Positions 6,437 through 14,249 of a DNA stretch of 25,605 nucleotides are shown here, one piece after another. The stretch is from IMG/VR virus record IMGVR_UViG_3300030109_001814, positions 1-25,605 of that record. One strand, given 5' to 3'. Both the position numbers and the translations under genes were made by a program. The stretch comes from a virus. Under the pieces are notes generated by a model, which was not told where the DNA came from, did not search any database, and worked only from the letters and a program-made list of their open reading frames with translations. How positions within the stretch are numbered: the first letter of the stretch is position 1; each line of letters starts with the position of its first letter.

Positions 6437-8998
6437 TTGAGCAGTTTATTTAACATAGTGGCTGGTAGTTCTACAGAGTTTTATAATTTTGATGTGACTA
6501 ACTCTTTGCGTTTTGATGATGGTTCTAACACCTATTTAAATAGAACACCTTCAAGCGCAGGAAACAGGCAAATATGGACATGGAGCGCATGGGTTAAGAG
6601 AACTACTTTAGGAACACAACAAGTTTTGTTTATGGCAGGAACAGCCTCTACTAGCAGAACTATGATTTATTTTGAAACAGATGACACTCTTAGAGTCTAT
6701 ATTAGAGAAAGTGGTGTTAATCTTGGTAGGGGTAGTGGTACTTCCATAGGCCAAGTATCAAGTTCGGTTTTTAGAGATCCATCGGCTTGGTATCATATAG
6801 TGGTTGCGTTTGATACAACACAAGCAGACGCATCCTCACCATTAAGGGCAGATGCAAACAGATTAAAATTTTATGTTAATAGTGTTCAACAAACAAATGA
6901 CACAAGCCATACATTTGCAAATTCTGCTATAAGTCAAAACGCTAATACTCTTGTTAATCATACAGTTGAACACGCTATAGGTCATATAGGATATGATGAC
7001 TCTTCAGATTTTGATGGTTATCTTGCAGAGGTTAATCTGATTGATGGTACACAATTAGCACCCACCAGTTTTGGACAAACTAAATCAGGTGTGTGGATAG
7101 CTAAAAATACAAGTGGGTTAACATTTGGAACAAATGGATTTAGGCTTCAGTTTAAGCAAACTGGCACAGGTACAGCTTCTTCATCTACTATTGGTGCGGA
7201 TACAAGTGGTAATACACATCATTATACTTCAAATAATTTATCAGCGCATGATGTAGTTCCCGATAGCCCGACTAATAATTTTGCAACCTTTAATCCTCTA
7301 ATTTTAGATGATTTTACTTTAAGTGAGGGTAGCCTTTATGCAACATCAGCAGTTGCACAATTAGGCGTTTTAGCTGGTACAATGTCTACAAAGGGGCAAA
7401 AGTTCTATTGTGAAGTACGAGTAGTAGTAGTAAGTAATGGCACTGCTATAGGGATAGCAAAAAGCTCTTATGCTGGAAGTAGGGCATATGGGACTGCTCA
7501 AGATTTTGCTTTGTATTATAGCTTTGGTGGAACAGTATTTAAGTTTGAAGTAAACCAAGGGGTTTCATGGGCTACATATACTTCTGGTGATGTTATAGGA
7601 ATGGCTATTGATGGGGTTGCAGGAACAATACAATTTTTTAAAAATGGGGTAAGTCAAGGCACAATATCTGAAGCAACTTTAGCTACGGAGGATTATTTAA
7701 TTTATTGTATTAATGGAACTACGTCAGGTGGTAATTATGCTGTTTACACATTAAATTCTGGTCAAGACAGCACTTTTGCAGGAACCGAAACAGTTGCTAC
7801 GAATACAGATGAAAATGGAATAGGGGCTTTTCATCATTCTGTACCCTCTGGGTTTTTAGCGATGTGTACAGCCAACCTTTCAGAACCATCCATCACACCG
7901 CTACATGATGATATTCCAGAAGATTACTTTAATACGGTGCTTTATGAAGGTAATGGAACTGCAATTGGCTCTGGGGGTCAAGCAGTTACTGGTGTAGGGT
8001 TTCAATCAGATTGGATTTGGATTAAAAATCGTGATGCAGCAGACAACCACGCTATATATGACGTTGTTAGGGGTGTTACAAAACAAATTGAAATTGACGA
8101 TACTTCCGCTGAAACAACTGAATCTGAAGGACTAACTGCGTTTGGAGCAAACGGGTTTACTGTAGGCTCGTTAGAACAAGTTAATACTAGCAGTGAGTCT
8201 TTTGTTTCTTGGAACTGGTTTGCAGGAGGCACACCAAGCGCAACAAATAGTGCAGGAGCAGGAAACCCACCTACATCTGGTTCTGTTATGATTAATGGTA
8301 GTGCCTCTACAGCTAGTTTAGCAGGAACAATACCAGCTACAAAAATATCGGCTAATACAGAGGCTGGATTTAGTATTATAAGCTATACTGGGACAGGCTC
8401 TGCCTCTACAATAGCGCACGGTTTAACTAGCGCACCAGACATTGTAATAGTAAAAAATTTAGATGATGGTAGCAAGGAATGGCCCACTCAAGTTGCGTTA
8501 CTTGGAAATCCATTTCTTGAGATAAGCACAACCATAGGAGGAACTACAAACAGTGCGTATTTTAATAATACAATACCCACTTCGACTGTTTTTAGTGTTG
8601 GCACTGTAGGTGCAACAAATGCTTCATCAGATAATTTTATTGCTTATGTATTTCATTCAGTTGAGGGTTACAGTAAAATTGGGTCATACATTGGCAATGG
8701 TTCTGCTGATGGATCGTTTGTTTACACCGGATTTAGACCAGCTTTTTTAATTGCAAAAAAAACACATTCATCAGGTGGGAATTGGTTTATACATGATTCT
8801 ACGAGAAGTGTAGTAAACCCTTCAAATAATCAACTTCAATCCGATAATAATTTAACAGAATATACTTCTGGTGTTGAGATAGATTTACTATCTAATGGTT
8901 TTAAATTACGTAATGCTTCAGGTATGAATACAACAACTTATAACTACATCTACTTGGCATTCGCTGAAATGCCGTTTAAATATGCCAATGCAAGATAG
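6437..8998 (+). CDS. Fibre protein with LamG-like, SPRY-like and three repeated C-terminal modules
   Basis: The 853-aa product is a mosaic of carbohydrate-binding-type folds. Residues about 20-240 look like a LamG/concanavalin-type domain (WTWSAWVKR at 47-55, SAWYHIVVAFD at 116-126, FDGYLAEVNLIDG at 192-204). Residues about 300-440 look SPRY-like (YCEVRV at 324-329, GDVIGMAIDGVAGTIQFFKNG at 384-404). Residues 500-848 hold three copies of a roughly 100-aa module resembling the DUF7483 type seen in cyanophage structural proteins. The start is TTG at 6437, chosen because AAGGAA at 6425-6430 gives 6-bp spacing and no better ATG starts the LamG part. Likely role: side or tip fibre that binds host glycans; no enzyme motif was seen. 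Confidence 0.7.
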   Translation: MSSLFNIVAGSSTEFYNFDVTNSLRFDDGSNTYLNRTPSSAGNRQIWTWSAWVKRTTLGTQQVLFMAGTASTSRTMIYFETDDTLRVYIRESGVNLGRGSGTSIGQVSSSVFRDPSAWYHIVVAFDTTQADASSPLRADANRLKFYVNSVQQTNDTSHTFANSAISQNANTLVNHTVEHAIGHIGYDDSSDFDGYLAEVNLIDGTQLAPTSFGQTKSGVWIAKNTSGLTFGTNGFRLQFKQTGTGTASSSTIGADTSGNTHHYTSNNLSAHDVVPDSPTNNFATFNPLILDDFTLSEGSLYATSAVAQLGVLAGTMSTKGQKFYCEVRVVVVSNGTAIGIAKSSYAGSRAYGTAQDFALYYSFGGTVFKFEVNQGVSWATYTSGDVIGMAIDGVAGTIQFFKNGVSQGTISEATLATEDYLIYCINGTTSGGNYAVYTLNSGQDSTFAGTETVATNTDENGIGAFHHSVPSGFLAMCTANLSEPSITPLHDDIPEDYFNTVLYEGNGTAIGSGGQAVTGVGFQSDWIWIKNRDAADNHAIYDVVRGVTKQIEIDDTSAETTESEGLTAFGANGFTVGSLEQVNTSSESFVSWNWFAGGTPSATNSAGAGNPPTSGSVMINGSASTASLAGTIPATKISANTEAGFSIISYTGTGSASTIAHGLTSAPDIVIVKNLDDGSKEWPTQVALLGNPFLEISTTIGGTTNSAYFNNTIPTSTVFSVGTVGATNASSDNFIAYVFHSVEGYSKIGSYIGNGSADGSFVYTGFRPAFLIAKKTHSSGGNWFIHDSTRSVVNPSNNQLQSDNNLTEYTSGVEIDLLSNGFKLRNASGMNTTTYNYIYLAFAEMPFKYANAR

Positions 8999-9008
8999 GA
9001 GATAAACA

Positions 9009-9488
9009 ATGCCGTGGAAGCTAGGTACAAAAACAATTAATCCGGGAAGAAGCTGGACGGATGCTAATGGTAATCAATATCCTACAAATTGGTTGGCACT
9101 CACTACAGATGCAGAGAAAAAAGCTGTAGGTCTTACATGGGAAGCTGATCCTACACCTTATGATGAAAGGTTTTATTCTTCTGCTAGTAACCCAAAAAAC
9201 GTAGTAGATCTAAAAACAACTTGGATAGCTAATACAAAAAATATGGCGAAATCATTGCTATTACCTACAGATTGGTATGTAGTGCGTAAAGCAGAAACAG
9301 ATACAGCAGTACCATCTAATGTAACAACCTACCGTACTGCTGTAAGAACATCTTGTGCTAACATTGAAACTTCTATTACGAATGCGGCAGATCATACTGC
9401 ATTTGTAGCACTATGGAATGTTCCTGTAGACAGCAATGGTAATCCTACAGGTAATGCCCCTATAAGTAACTGGCCTGATCCTTTATAA
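9009..9488 (+). CDS. Tail fibre assembly chaperone-like protein (159 aa)
   Basis: The 159-aa product resembles small proteins that follow fibre genes. Its core, KSLLLPTDWYVVRKAETD at 81-98 followed by VPSNVTTYRTAVR at 101-113, matches the LL-x-x-(S/T)-D-W ... P-x-x-x-x-x-Y-R-x-x-(V/L)-R pattern of the phage tail assembly chaperone group (PF16778-type). The N-terminus (WKLGTKTINPGRSWTDANGNQ) is similar to short tail proteins that wrap an Asn/Gly turn. Such chaperones help fibre trimer folding and may stay out of the virion. The RBS AGGAGA at 8997-9002 overlaps the upstream stop TAG (8996-8998), with 6-bp spacing to ATG 9009. Assignment rests on one motif. Confidence 0.55.
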   Translation: MPWKLGTKTINPGRSWTDANGNQYPTNWLALTTDAEKKAVGLTWEADPTPYDERFYSSASNPKNVVDLKTTWIANTKNMAKSLLLPTDWYVVRKAETDTAVPSNVTTYRTAVRTSCANIETSITNAADHTAFVALWNVPVDSNGNPTGNAPISNWPDPL

Positions 9489-9509
9489 AAATTAATAAAG
9501 AAATAAACA

Positions 9510-11102
9510 ATGCCATCACCTTTAGTTTCAGCTAACGGATTTTACAAAACTACTACAGTATCAAGTAATAGTTTTTATCCAATTATACCAGCCTCAGGAG
9601 GCTCTGTCAGTGTAAATGTCTCGGTAACAGGGGTACTTGGAACATCTACTCTTGGTGACGAAACGGTTGTAGCAACAGAAAATGTGACTGTAGCAGTCAC
9701 AGGAGTTAGTGGAACCACTGCTCTTGGTGACGAGACAGTATCAACTACCGAAAATATAACAGTCGCAGTCACGGGGTTAAGTGGAACATCTACTCTTGGC
9801 AACGAGACGGTTGTAGCAACACAAAATATAACAGTCGCAGTCACGGGGTTAAGTGGAACTACTACTCTTGGGGACGAAACAGTTGTAGCAACGGAAAATG
9901 TATCAGTCGCAGTCACAGGTGTTAGTGCTACATCTACCCTTGGCGATGAAACAGTATCTACCACAGAAAACGTATCTTTTAGCGTTACAGGAGTAAGCGG
10001 CACAACTGCTCTTGGCGATGAGACGGTTGTAGCAACAGAAAACGTATCTTTCAGTGTTACAGGAGTTAGTGCTACAACTGCTCTTGGCGATGAAACAGTT
10101 GTAACAACACAAAACCCGATTGTAGCAGTTACAGGGGTTTTTGGTACTGCTACTCTTGGTGTCATATCAATAGCCACTCAAGGAAACATCTCAGTTGGTG
10201 TTTCAGGTTTCCAATCTACAACAGCTATTGGAAGTGTAACTCCAACGGGAGCAAGTCTTGTTTCTTTAAATGGAGTTTTTGGCACTGGTGAATTGGGTAA
10301 TGTCTCAATTGGGTTAGTAACACCTGTTGATGTAACATCATCTCAATTAAGTGGTAGTATTGGTGATGTAGTTGTTGCGGCAATACAAAATGTAACTGTA
10401 GCTGTAACAGGGGTGAGTGCTACAACTTCAGTAGGTACTTTAACTTTATCTGGCGCATCTAATGTAACAGCATCTGGGGTAACTGGGACTACAGCATTAG
10501 GTACTCCAACGGTTGTAGCCGAAAAAAATGCCATAGTATCTGTTTCAGGAGTAAGTGCTACCTCTAGCCTTGGTGATGAGACAGTTATAACATCTGTCGA
10601 GTTTGCAGTTACTGGTGTTAGTGCTACCTCTAGCCTTGGTTCAGTTAGTATATTAAACTCTATCGTTGTTCCAGTTACAGGCAATACAGTTACTACTGGT
10701 TTAGGTAACACAGAAGAAACTGGCACAAGTTTAGTTGCTGTGACAGGTGTGGCAGGAACAACGGCTCTTGGTAATGCTTCCGTAGAATTAATTACTCCTG
10801 TTGCTGTTACAGGTCAGCAAATCACAGGTCAAATAGGTACTGTAGCCTCTACAGGATCTTGTGTTGTAAGTCTTACAGGATTGTCAATAGAAGCTAAAGT
10901 TGGTATTGTACTTATATATCAAGATATAGATGTAAGTCAGACACCAAATTATTCAGGAGTTACTGTAAGTCAGACACCAAATTATTCAAACGTAGCAACA
11001 GGAGTTACTGCCGGTTACAGTGACGTTTCACCGAGTCAAACACCAAACTACTCAGGATCTACACCAAACCAAACACCTGATTGGAAAAAGGAAGCAGCAT
11101 AA
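9510..11102 (+). CDS. Tandem-repeat virion protein with about 19 short beta repeats
   Basis: The 530-aa product is dominated by a repeat with the core V-x-V-T-G-V-S-G-T-T-x-L-G. The closing [LIV]-G pair recurs at residues 48, 72, 96, 120, 144, 168, 192 and 216 (exactly 24 apart) and then at 239, 262, 284, 308, 330, 354, 376, 398, 420, 442 and 464 (22-24 apart, mostly 22). Residues 475-526 contain a second repeat, S/N-Q-T-P-N/D-Y/W, four times. Only Cys451 is present. A stiff beta filament in a tail fibre is the natural reading; the exact fold is unknown. The start lies 21 bp after the previous stop with only a weak purine tract before it. Its TAA overlaps the next ATG (TAATG, 11100-11104). 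Confidence 0.65.
   Translation: MPSPLVSANGFYKTTTVSSNSFYPIIPASGGSVSVNVSVTGVLGTSTLGDETVVATENVTVAVTGVSGTTALGDETVSTTENITVAVTGLSGTSTLGNETVVATQNITVAVTGLSGTTTLGDETVVATENVSVAVTGVSATSTLGDETVSTTENVSFSVTGVSGTTALGDETVVATENVSFSVTGVSATTALGDETVVTTQNPIVAVTGVFGTATLGVISIATQGNISVGVSGFQSTTAIGSVTPTGASLVSLNGVFGTGELGNVSIGLVTPVDVTSSQLSGSIGDVVVAAIQNVTVAVTGVSATTSVGTLTLSGASNVTASGVTGTTALGTPTVVAEKNAIVSVSGVSATSSLGDETVITSVEFAVTGVSATSSLGSVSILNSIVVPVTGNTVTTGLGNTEETGTSLVAVTGVAGTTALGNASVELITPVAVTGQQITGQIGTVASTGSCVVSLTGLSIEAKVGIVLIYQDIDVSQTPNYSGVTVSQTPNYSNVATGVTAGYSDVSPSQTPNYSGSTPNQTPDWKKEAA
9654..10157 (+). repeat. 72-bp tandem coding repeat, seven units
   Basis: Seven in-frame units of exactly 72 bp encode the 24-aa repeats between residues 49 and 216 of the 530-aa protein. 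Neighbouring units are close enough that long identical stretches recur at the 72-bp offset. For example, the same 37 bases appear starting at 9751 and at 9823. The array lies inside a gene and does not change the reading frame, so unit gain or loss would shorten or lengthen the protein by 24 residues without truncating it. Confidence 0.85.
10931..11087 (+). repeat. Coding repeat encoding S-Q-T-P-N-Y units
   Basis: A second, shorter repeat closes the 530-aa gene. A 25-bp identical stretch occurs at 10931-10955 and again at 10964-10988, a 33-bp period; two more diverged copies follow (about 11032-11055 and 11065-11087). The encoded unit is SQTPNYSG or a variant, ending in NQTPDWK just before the stop. 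The region may be a short linker or an attachment site for a partner. Confidence 0.8.
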
Positions 11103-12127
11103 TGGCAAGTTCATATACATCAAATACGGGAATAGAAAAACCCGCAACAGGTGAACAAGCTGGTACATGGGGTACAACAACAAACACCAATTTTGATATA
11201 ATTGACCGTGCTTTAAATGGTGTTGGTGCAATAACTTTATCAGGTACAACACATACTTTAACTACTAGTGATGGTTCTTTGTCCGATGGTATGTTTAAGG
11301 TTTTAGTATTAGGTGGTTCTCCAAGTGGCACAAATACCATAACAATATCTCCAAATACATCAGATAAATTATATTTTGTTTATAACAGTTCTGGTCAAAC
11401 AGCCACATTTAGCCAAGGATCAGGGGCCAATGTAAGTGTTACTACAGGTTCTGCGAAAATTATCTATGCAGATGGAGCGGGGTCAGGTGCGGCAGTAAGT
11501 GATTTTACAAACCTGTTAAGCATTGGTTTAGGCGGTACAGCAATAACATCTACTGCGGCGGAGTTAAACATATTAGATGGTGTAACTTCTACAAATACAG
11601 AGCTTAATTTATTAGACGGTGTAACTGCTACAACAGCCGAGCTTAATTATGTTGATACTACCGCAGGAACGGTAGCCGCCTCTAAAGCGATTATTGTAGA
11701 CGCAAACAAAGATACTAGCGGTATACGTAATTTAACAATTACAGGAACTCTTAACAGTCAAACTCCTGCTTTGTTAGCAACAGCCCAAGAGTTTACTAAA
11801 ACGCAGAATTTCAATGAAACCACTTTAACAGACGCAAGCACGATTGCTTGGGATGCAAGCTCTAATCAAGTTGCGAAGGTAACAATAGCGGATAACAGAA
11901 CCCTAGGTGCGGCTACCAATCAAGTTGCAGGGGGTGTTTATGTTTTGACAATAATACAAGATGGCACTGGTAGTCGTACTGTTAGTTTTAACAGCATATA
12001 TAAATTTGCATCCGCTGTTCCAACTTTAACAACTACAGCGAGTGCTAGAGATATCTTAGTATTTTTAAGTGATGGGACTAATATGTATGAAATAGGTCGT
12101 TCACTAAACCCTAGTGCTACGAGTTAA
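11102..12127 (+). CDS. Tail fibre-type protein (341 aa)
   Basis: The 341-aa product opens with SNTGIEKPATGEQAGTWG at 7-24 and NTNFDIIDRALNG at 28-40, a common N-terminal attachment module of marine phage fibres. A beta-rich section follows, then three 13-residue units (ELNILDGVTSTNT, ELNLLDGVTATTA, ELNYVDTT) starting at residues 154, 167 and 180, a known fibre shaft motif. The C-terminal part (about 225-330) is beta-rich with NQVAGGVYVLTIIQDG. I chose ATG 11102, which overlaps the previous stop as TAATG and has AAGGAAG at 11088-11094 upstream. An in-frame TTG further upstream (11081) would add seven residues but lacks a ribosome binding site and lies within the SQTPNY gene. Likely a fibre or connector of the host-contact apparatus. 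Confidence 0.7.
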   Translation: MASSYTSNTGIEKPATGEQAGTWGTTTNTNFDIIDRALNGVGAITLSGTTHTLTTSDGSLSDGMFKVLVLGGSPSGTNTITISPNTSDKLYFVYNSSGQTATFSQGSGANVSVTTGSAKIIYADGAGSGAAVSDFTNLLSIGLGGTAITSTAAELNILDGVTSTNTELNLLDGVTATTAELNYVDTTAGTVAASKAIIVDANKDTSGIRNLTITGTLNSQTPALLATAQEFTKTQNFNETTLTDASTIAWDASSNQVAKVTIADNRTLGAATNQVAGGVYVLTIIQDGTGSRTVSFNSIYKFASAVPTLTTTASARDILVFLSDGTNMYEIGRSLNPSATS

Positions 12128-12129
12128 AT

Positions 12130-14019
12130 ATGCCTTTAACTAAACTACAGTTTAGACCCGGAATAAATAGAGAAACCACTTCATATTCTAATGAGGGTGG
12201 GTGGTTTGATTGTGATAAAATACGCTTTAATTTTGGGTTACCTCAAAAGTTAGGTGGTTGGATAAAGTATAGTTCTAGTACTTATCTTGGAACTGCAAGA
12301 CGTTTACACAACTGGGTAGCTTTAGACGGCTCAAATTATTTAGGTGTTGGAACGCATTTAAAATATTATATAGAAGAAGGTGGGCAATATAATGACATTA
12401 CCCCAATTCGTTCAACAACATCTGCTGGAGATGTAACTTTTGCTGCAACTAACGGATCAACAACTATAACAGTTACAGATGCATCTCATGGCGCACAAGA
12501 AAAGGACTTTGTAACTTTTTCGGGGGCTGCTTCTCTTGGGGGTGTTATCACAGCAGCAGTACTAAACATAGAGTATCAAGTAGTTTCTGTTCCTTCTGCG
12601 AATACCTATACGATAACATCTGCTGTTGCTGCAAATAGTTCTGACTCAGGCAACGGTGGAGGTTCTGTCGTAGGAACCTATCAGATAAATGTTGGATTAG
12701 ACACTCAAGTAGGTGGCACTGGTTGGGGCGCAGGAGGTTGGGGCGCAGATGGTTGGGGTTCAGCTTCGAGTGTGACTACTTCTTCAGAGCTTAGAATATG
12801 GTCACATGATAATTTTGGAGAGGACTTAATTATAAATCCCGTAGATGGTCCAATATATTATTGGGATAGAACAAATAACGTAAATACACGGGCTGTTTTA
12901 TTAAATACTTTATCAGGCACAAAAACAAGTATTCCAACAATTGCTAAACAAGTGATGGTATCAGACATTGATCGTCATGTAATTGCCTTTGGATGTGATG
13001 GCATAAATACCAGTAGTTCTGCCGATGATGGTGACGGTACACAAGACCCACTTTTAATACGTTTTTCTGATCAAGAGAATCCTCTCGTATGGTATCCAAC
13101 AGCAACAAATACTGCTGGGGATCTAAGAATGGGTTCTGGTTCTAAATTTGTTCAAGCGGTAGAAACAAAAAGAGAAATACTTGTCTATACAGACACATCT
13201 TTACACTCGTTGAGATTTATAGGTCCTCCGTTTACTTTTGGTATTCAGCAATTAGCGTCTAATACTACAATCGCTTCTTCACAGTCAGCGGTTGCAGTGG
13301 AAGACGTTGTATTCTGGATGGGCAACGATAACTTTTATTTATATGCAGGTCAAACCCAAGCAATTCCTTGCACTGTTAGAGACAAGGTTTTTTTAGATTT
13401 TGATTATGAGCAACAACAAAAAGTAATAGCTGGAGTAAATTCTCAGTGGGGGGAGGTTTTCTGGTTCTATCCTTCTTTATCCAACTCTATTGGTAACGGA
13501 GGTACAGGGGAAAATGATAAGTACGTTGTATATAATTATCTTGAAAAAGTGTGGTACTTTGGTTCGCTTAGTAGAACAGCGTGGATTGACCGTGGACTAC
13601 GAACTTATCCTTTAGCGGCAAGTTCAAATTACTTGTTTAACCATGAGTTTGGCGAAGACGATGATGGTTCTGGAATGACTTCTTTTATTGAATCAAGTCA
13701 AATCGATATTGCAGATGGGGAACAATTTAGTTTAATAAGACGAGTTATTCCTGACTTTACTTTTGAGGGATCAAGTTCAAACGCTCCTACTGTGAGCCTA
13801 ACTCTAAAAGCAAGAAATGCCCCTGGTGGTAATTATTTACAAACTCAGTCAAAAGATACTACAAGAACAGCAACTACTCCTGTAGAACAATTTACAAATA
13901 TATTAAATATGCGCTTGAGAGGAAGGTCTTTTGCAGTTCGGGTTGATTCTACGGCTGTTGGTGTTCGTTGGAAGATTGGTTCACCCAGAATTGATTTAAG
14001 ACAAGATGGGAAAAGATAA
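12130..14019 (+). CDS. P22 gp10-like tail hub / DNA stabilisation protein
   Basis: The 629-aa product resembles P22 gp10, the nozzle-like tail hub that plugs the channel below the gp4 adaptor. Visible signs are the N-terminal FRPGINRETTSYSNEGGWFDCDKIRF at 8-33, the sequence GLPQKLGGW at 36-44, and later blade-like stretches: IRFSDQENPLVW near 310-321, REILVYTDTSLHSLRFIG near 346-363, VVFWMGNDNFYLY near 392-404, and VVYNYLEKVWYFG near 466-478. An insertion at about 98-195 with Ser/Thr-rich strands is followed by a Trp-Gly-rich loop at about 197-210 (GWGAGGWGADGWG). The C-terminal GRSFAVRVDSTAVGVRWKIGSPRIDLR fits the family. The pairing with a gp4-like adaptor in the window supports the call. 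Confidence 0.75.
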   Translation: MPLTKLQFRPGINRETTSYSNEGGWFDCDKIRFNFGLPQKLGGWIKYSSSTYLGTARRLHNWVALDGSNYLGVGTHLKYYIEEGGQYNDITPIRSTTSAGDVTFAATNGSTTITVTDASHGAQEKDFVTFSGAASLGGVITAAVLNIEYQVVSVPSANTYTITSAVAANSSDSGNGGGSVVGTYQINVGLDTQVGGTGWGAGGWGADGWGSASSVTTSSELRIWSHDNFGEDLIINPVDGPIYYWDRTNNVNTRAVLLNTLSGTKTSIPTIAKQVMVSDIDRHVIAFGCDGINTSSSADDGDGTQDPLLIRFSDQENPLVWYPTATNTAGDLRMGSGSKFVQAVETKREILVYTDTSLHSLRFIGPPFTFGIQQLASNTTIASSQSAVAVEDVVFWMGNDNFYLYAGQTQAIPCTVRDKVFLDFDYEQQQKVIAGVNSQWGEVFWFYPSLSNSIGNGGTGENDKYVVYNYLEKVWYFGSLSRTAWIDRGLRTYPLAASSNYLFNHEFGEDDDGSGMTSFIESSQIDIADGEQFSLIRRVIPDFTFEGSSSNAPTVSLTLKARNAPGGNYLQTQSKDTTRTATTPVEQFTNILNMRLRGRSFAVRVDSTAVGVRWKIGSPRIDLRQDGKR

Positions 14020-14249
14020 TGGCAAACGTAGGTGATGTTCCACCAAGACTACCAACTGCACCTGATGAATACAATGAACCTTTCATGACAGACCTAATCA
14101 GGGCGTTAGAGGTTTTTATATCACAAGAAAGAAATCCAGGTGAGATGCGTGGAACAAAAATTACGTTGACCGATTTACCAACATCTACTTCTGGTTTAGA
14201 AACAGGAGCATTGTATAATGATAGCGGAACTGTTAAGATAGTAACATAA
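14019..14249 (+). CDS. Small conserved protein after the tail hub gene (76 aa)
   Basis: The 76-aa product is of unknown function. It has an N-terminal Pro-rich segment (PPRLPTAPDEYNEPFMTDLIRALEVFI at 8-34), a short middle part (NPGEMRGTKITLTDLP near 39-54) and a C-terminal beta hairpin-like end (GLETGALYNDSGTVKIVT at 59-76), which resembles the end of fibre or needle-type proteins. Both junctions are TAATG overlaps (14017-14021 and 14247-14251), so expression is probably locked to the hub gene before it and the ejection gene after it. By position it could be a tail needle or plug, but there is no sequence proof. Confidence 0.65.
   Translation: MANVGDVPPRLPTAPDEYNEPFMTDLIRALEVFISQERNPGEMRGTKITLTDLPTSTSGLETGALYNDSGTVKIVT

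Noticed and set aside
9575-10177. Long open frame of 200 aa on the minus strand over the repeat gene
   Set aside because: It arises because the 72-bp repeats lack stops in that frame; the product is only Val/Thr/Pro repeats, and the plus strand gene fits junctions on both sides.
9654-10904. Possible CRISPR array because of regular repeats
   Set aside because: The repeats are in frame, contiguous, protein-coding and without unique spacers of constant size.
11081-11101. Upstream TTG start adding seven residues to the 341-aa fibre protein
   Set aside because: It has no ribosome binding site, would overlap the previous gene by 22 bp, and the ATG at 11102 has AAGGAAG upstream and the usual TAATG junction.
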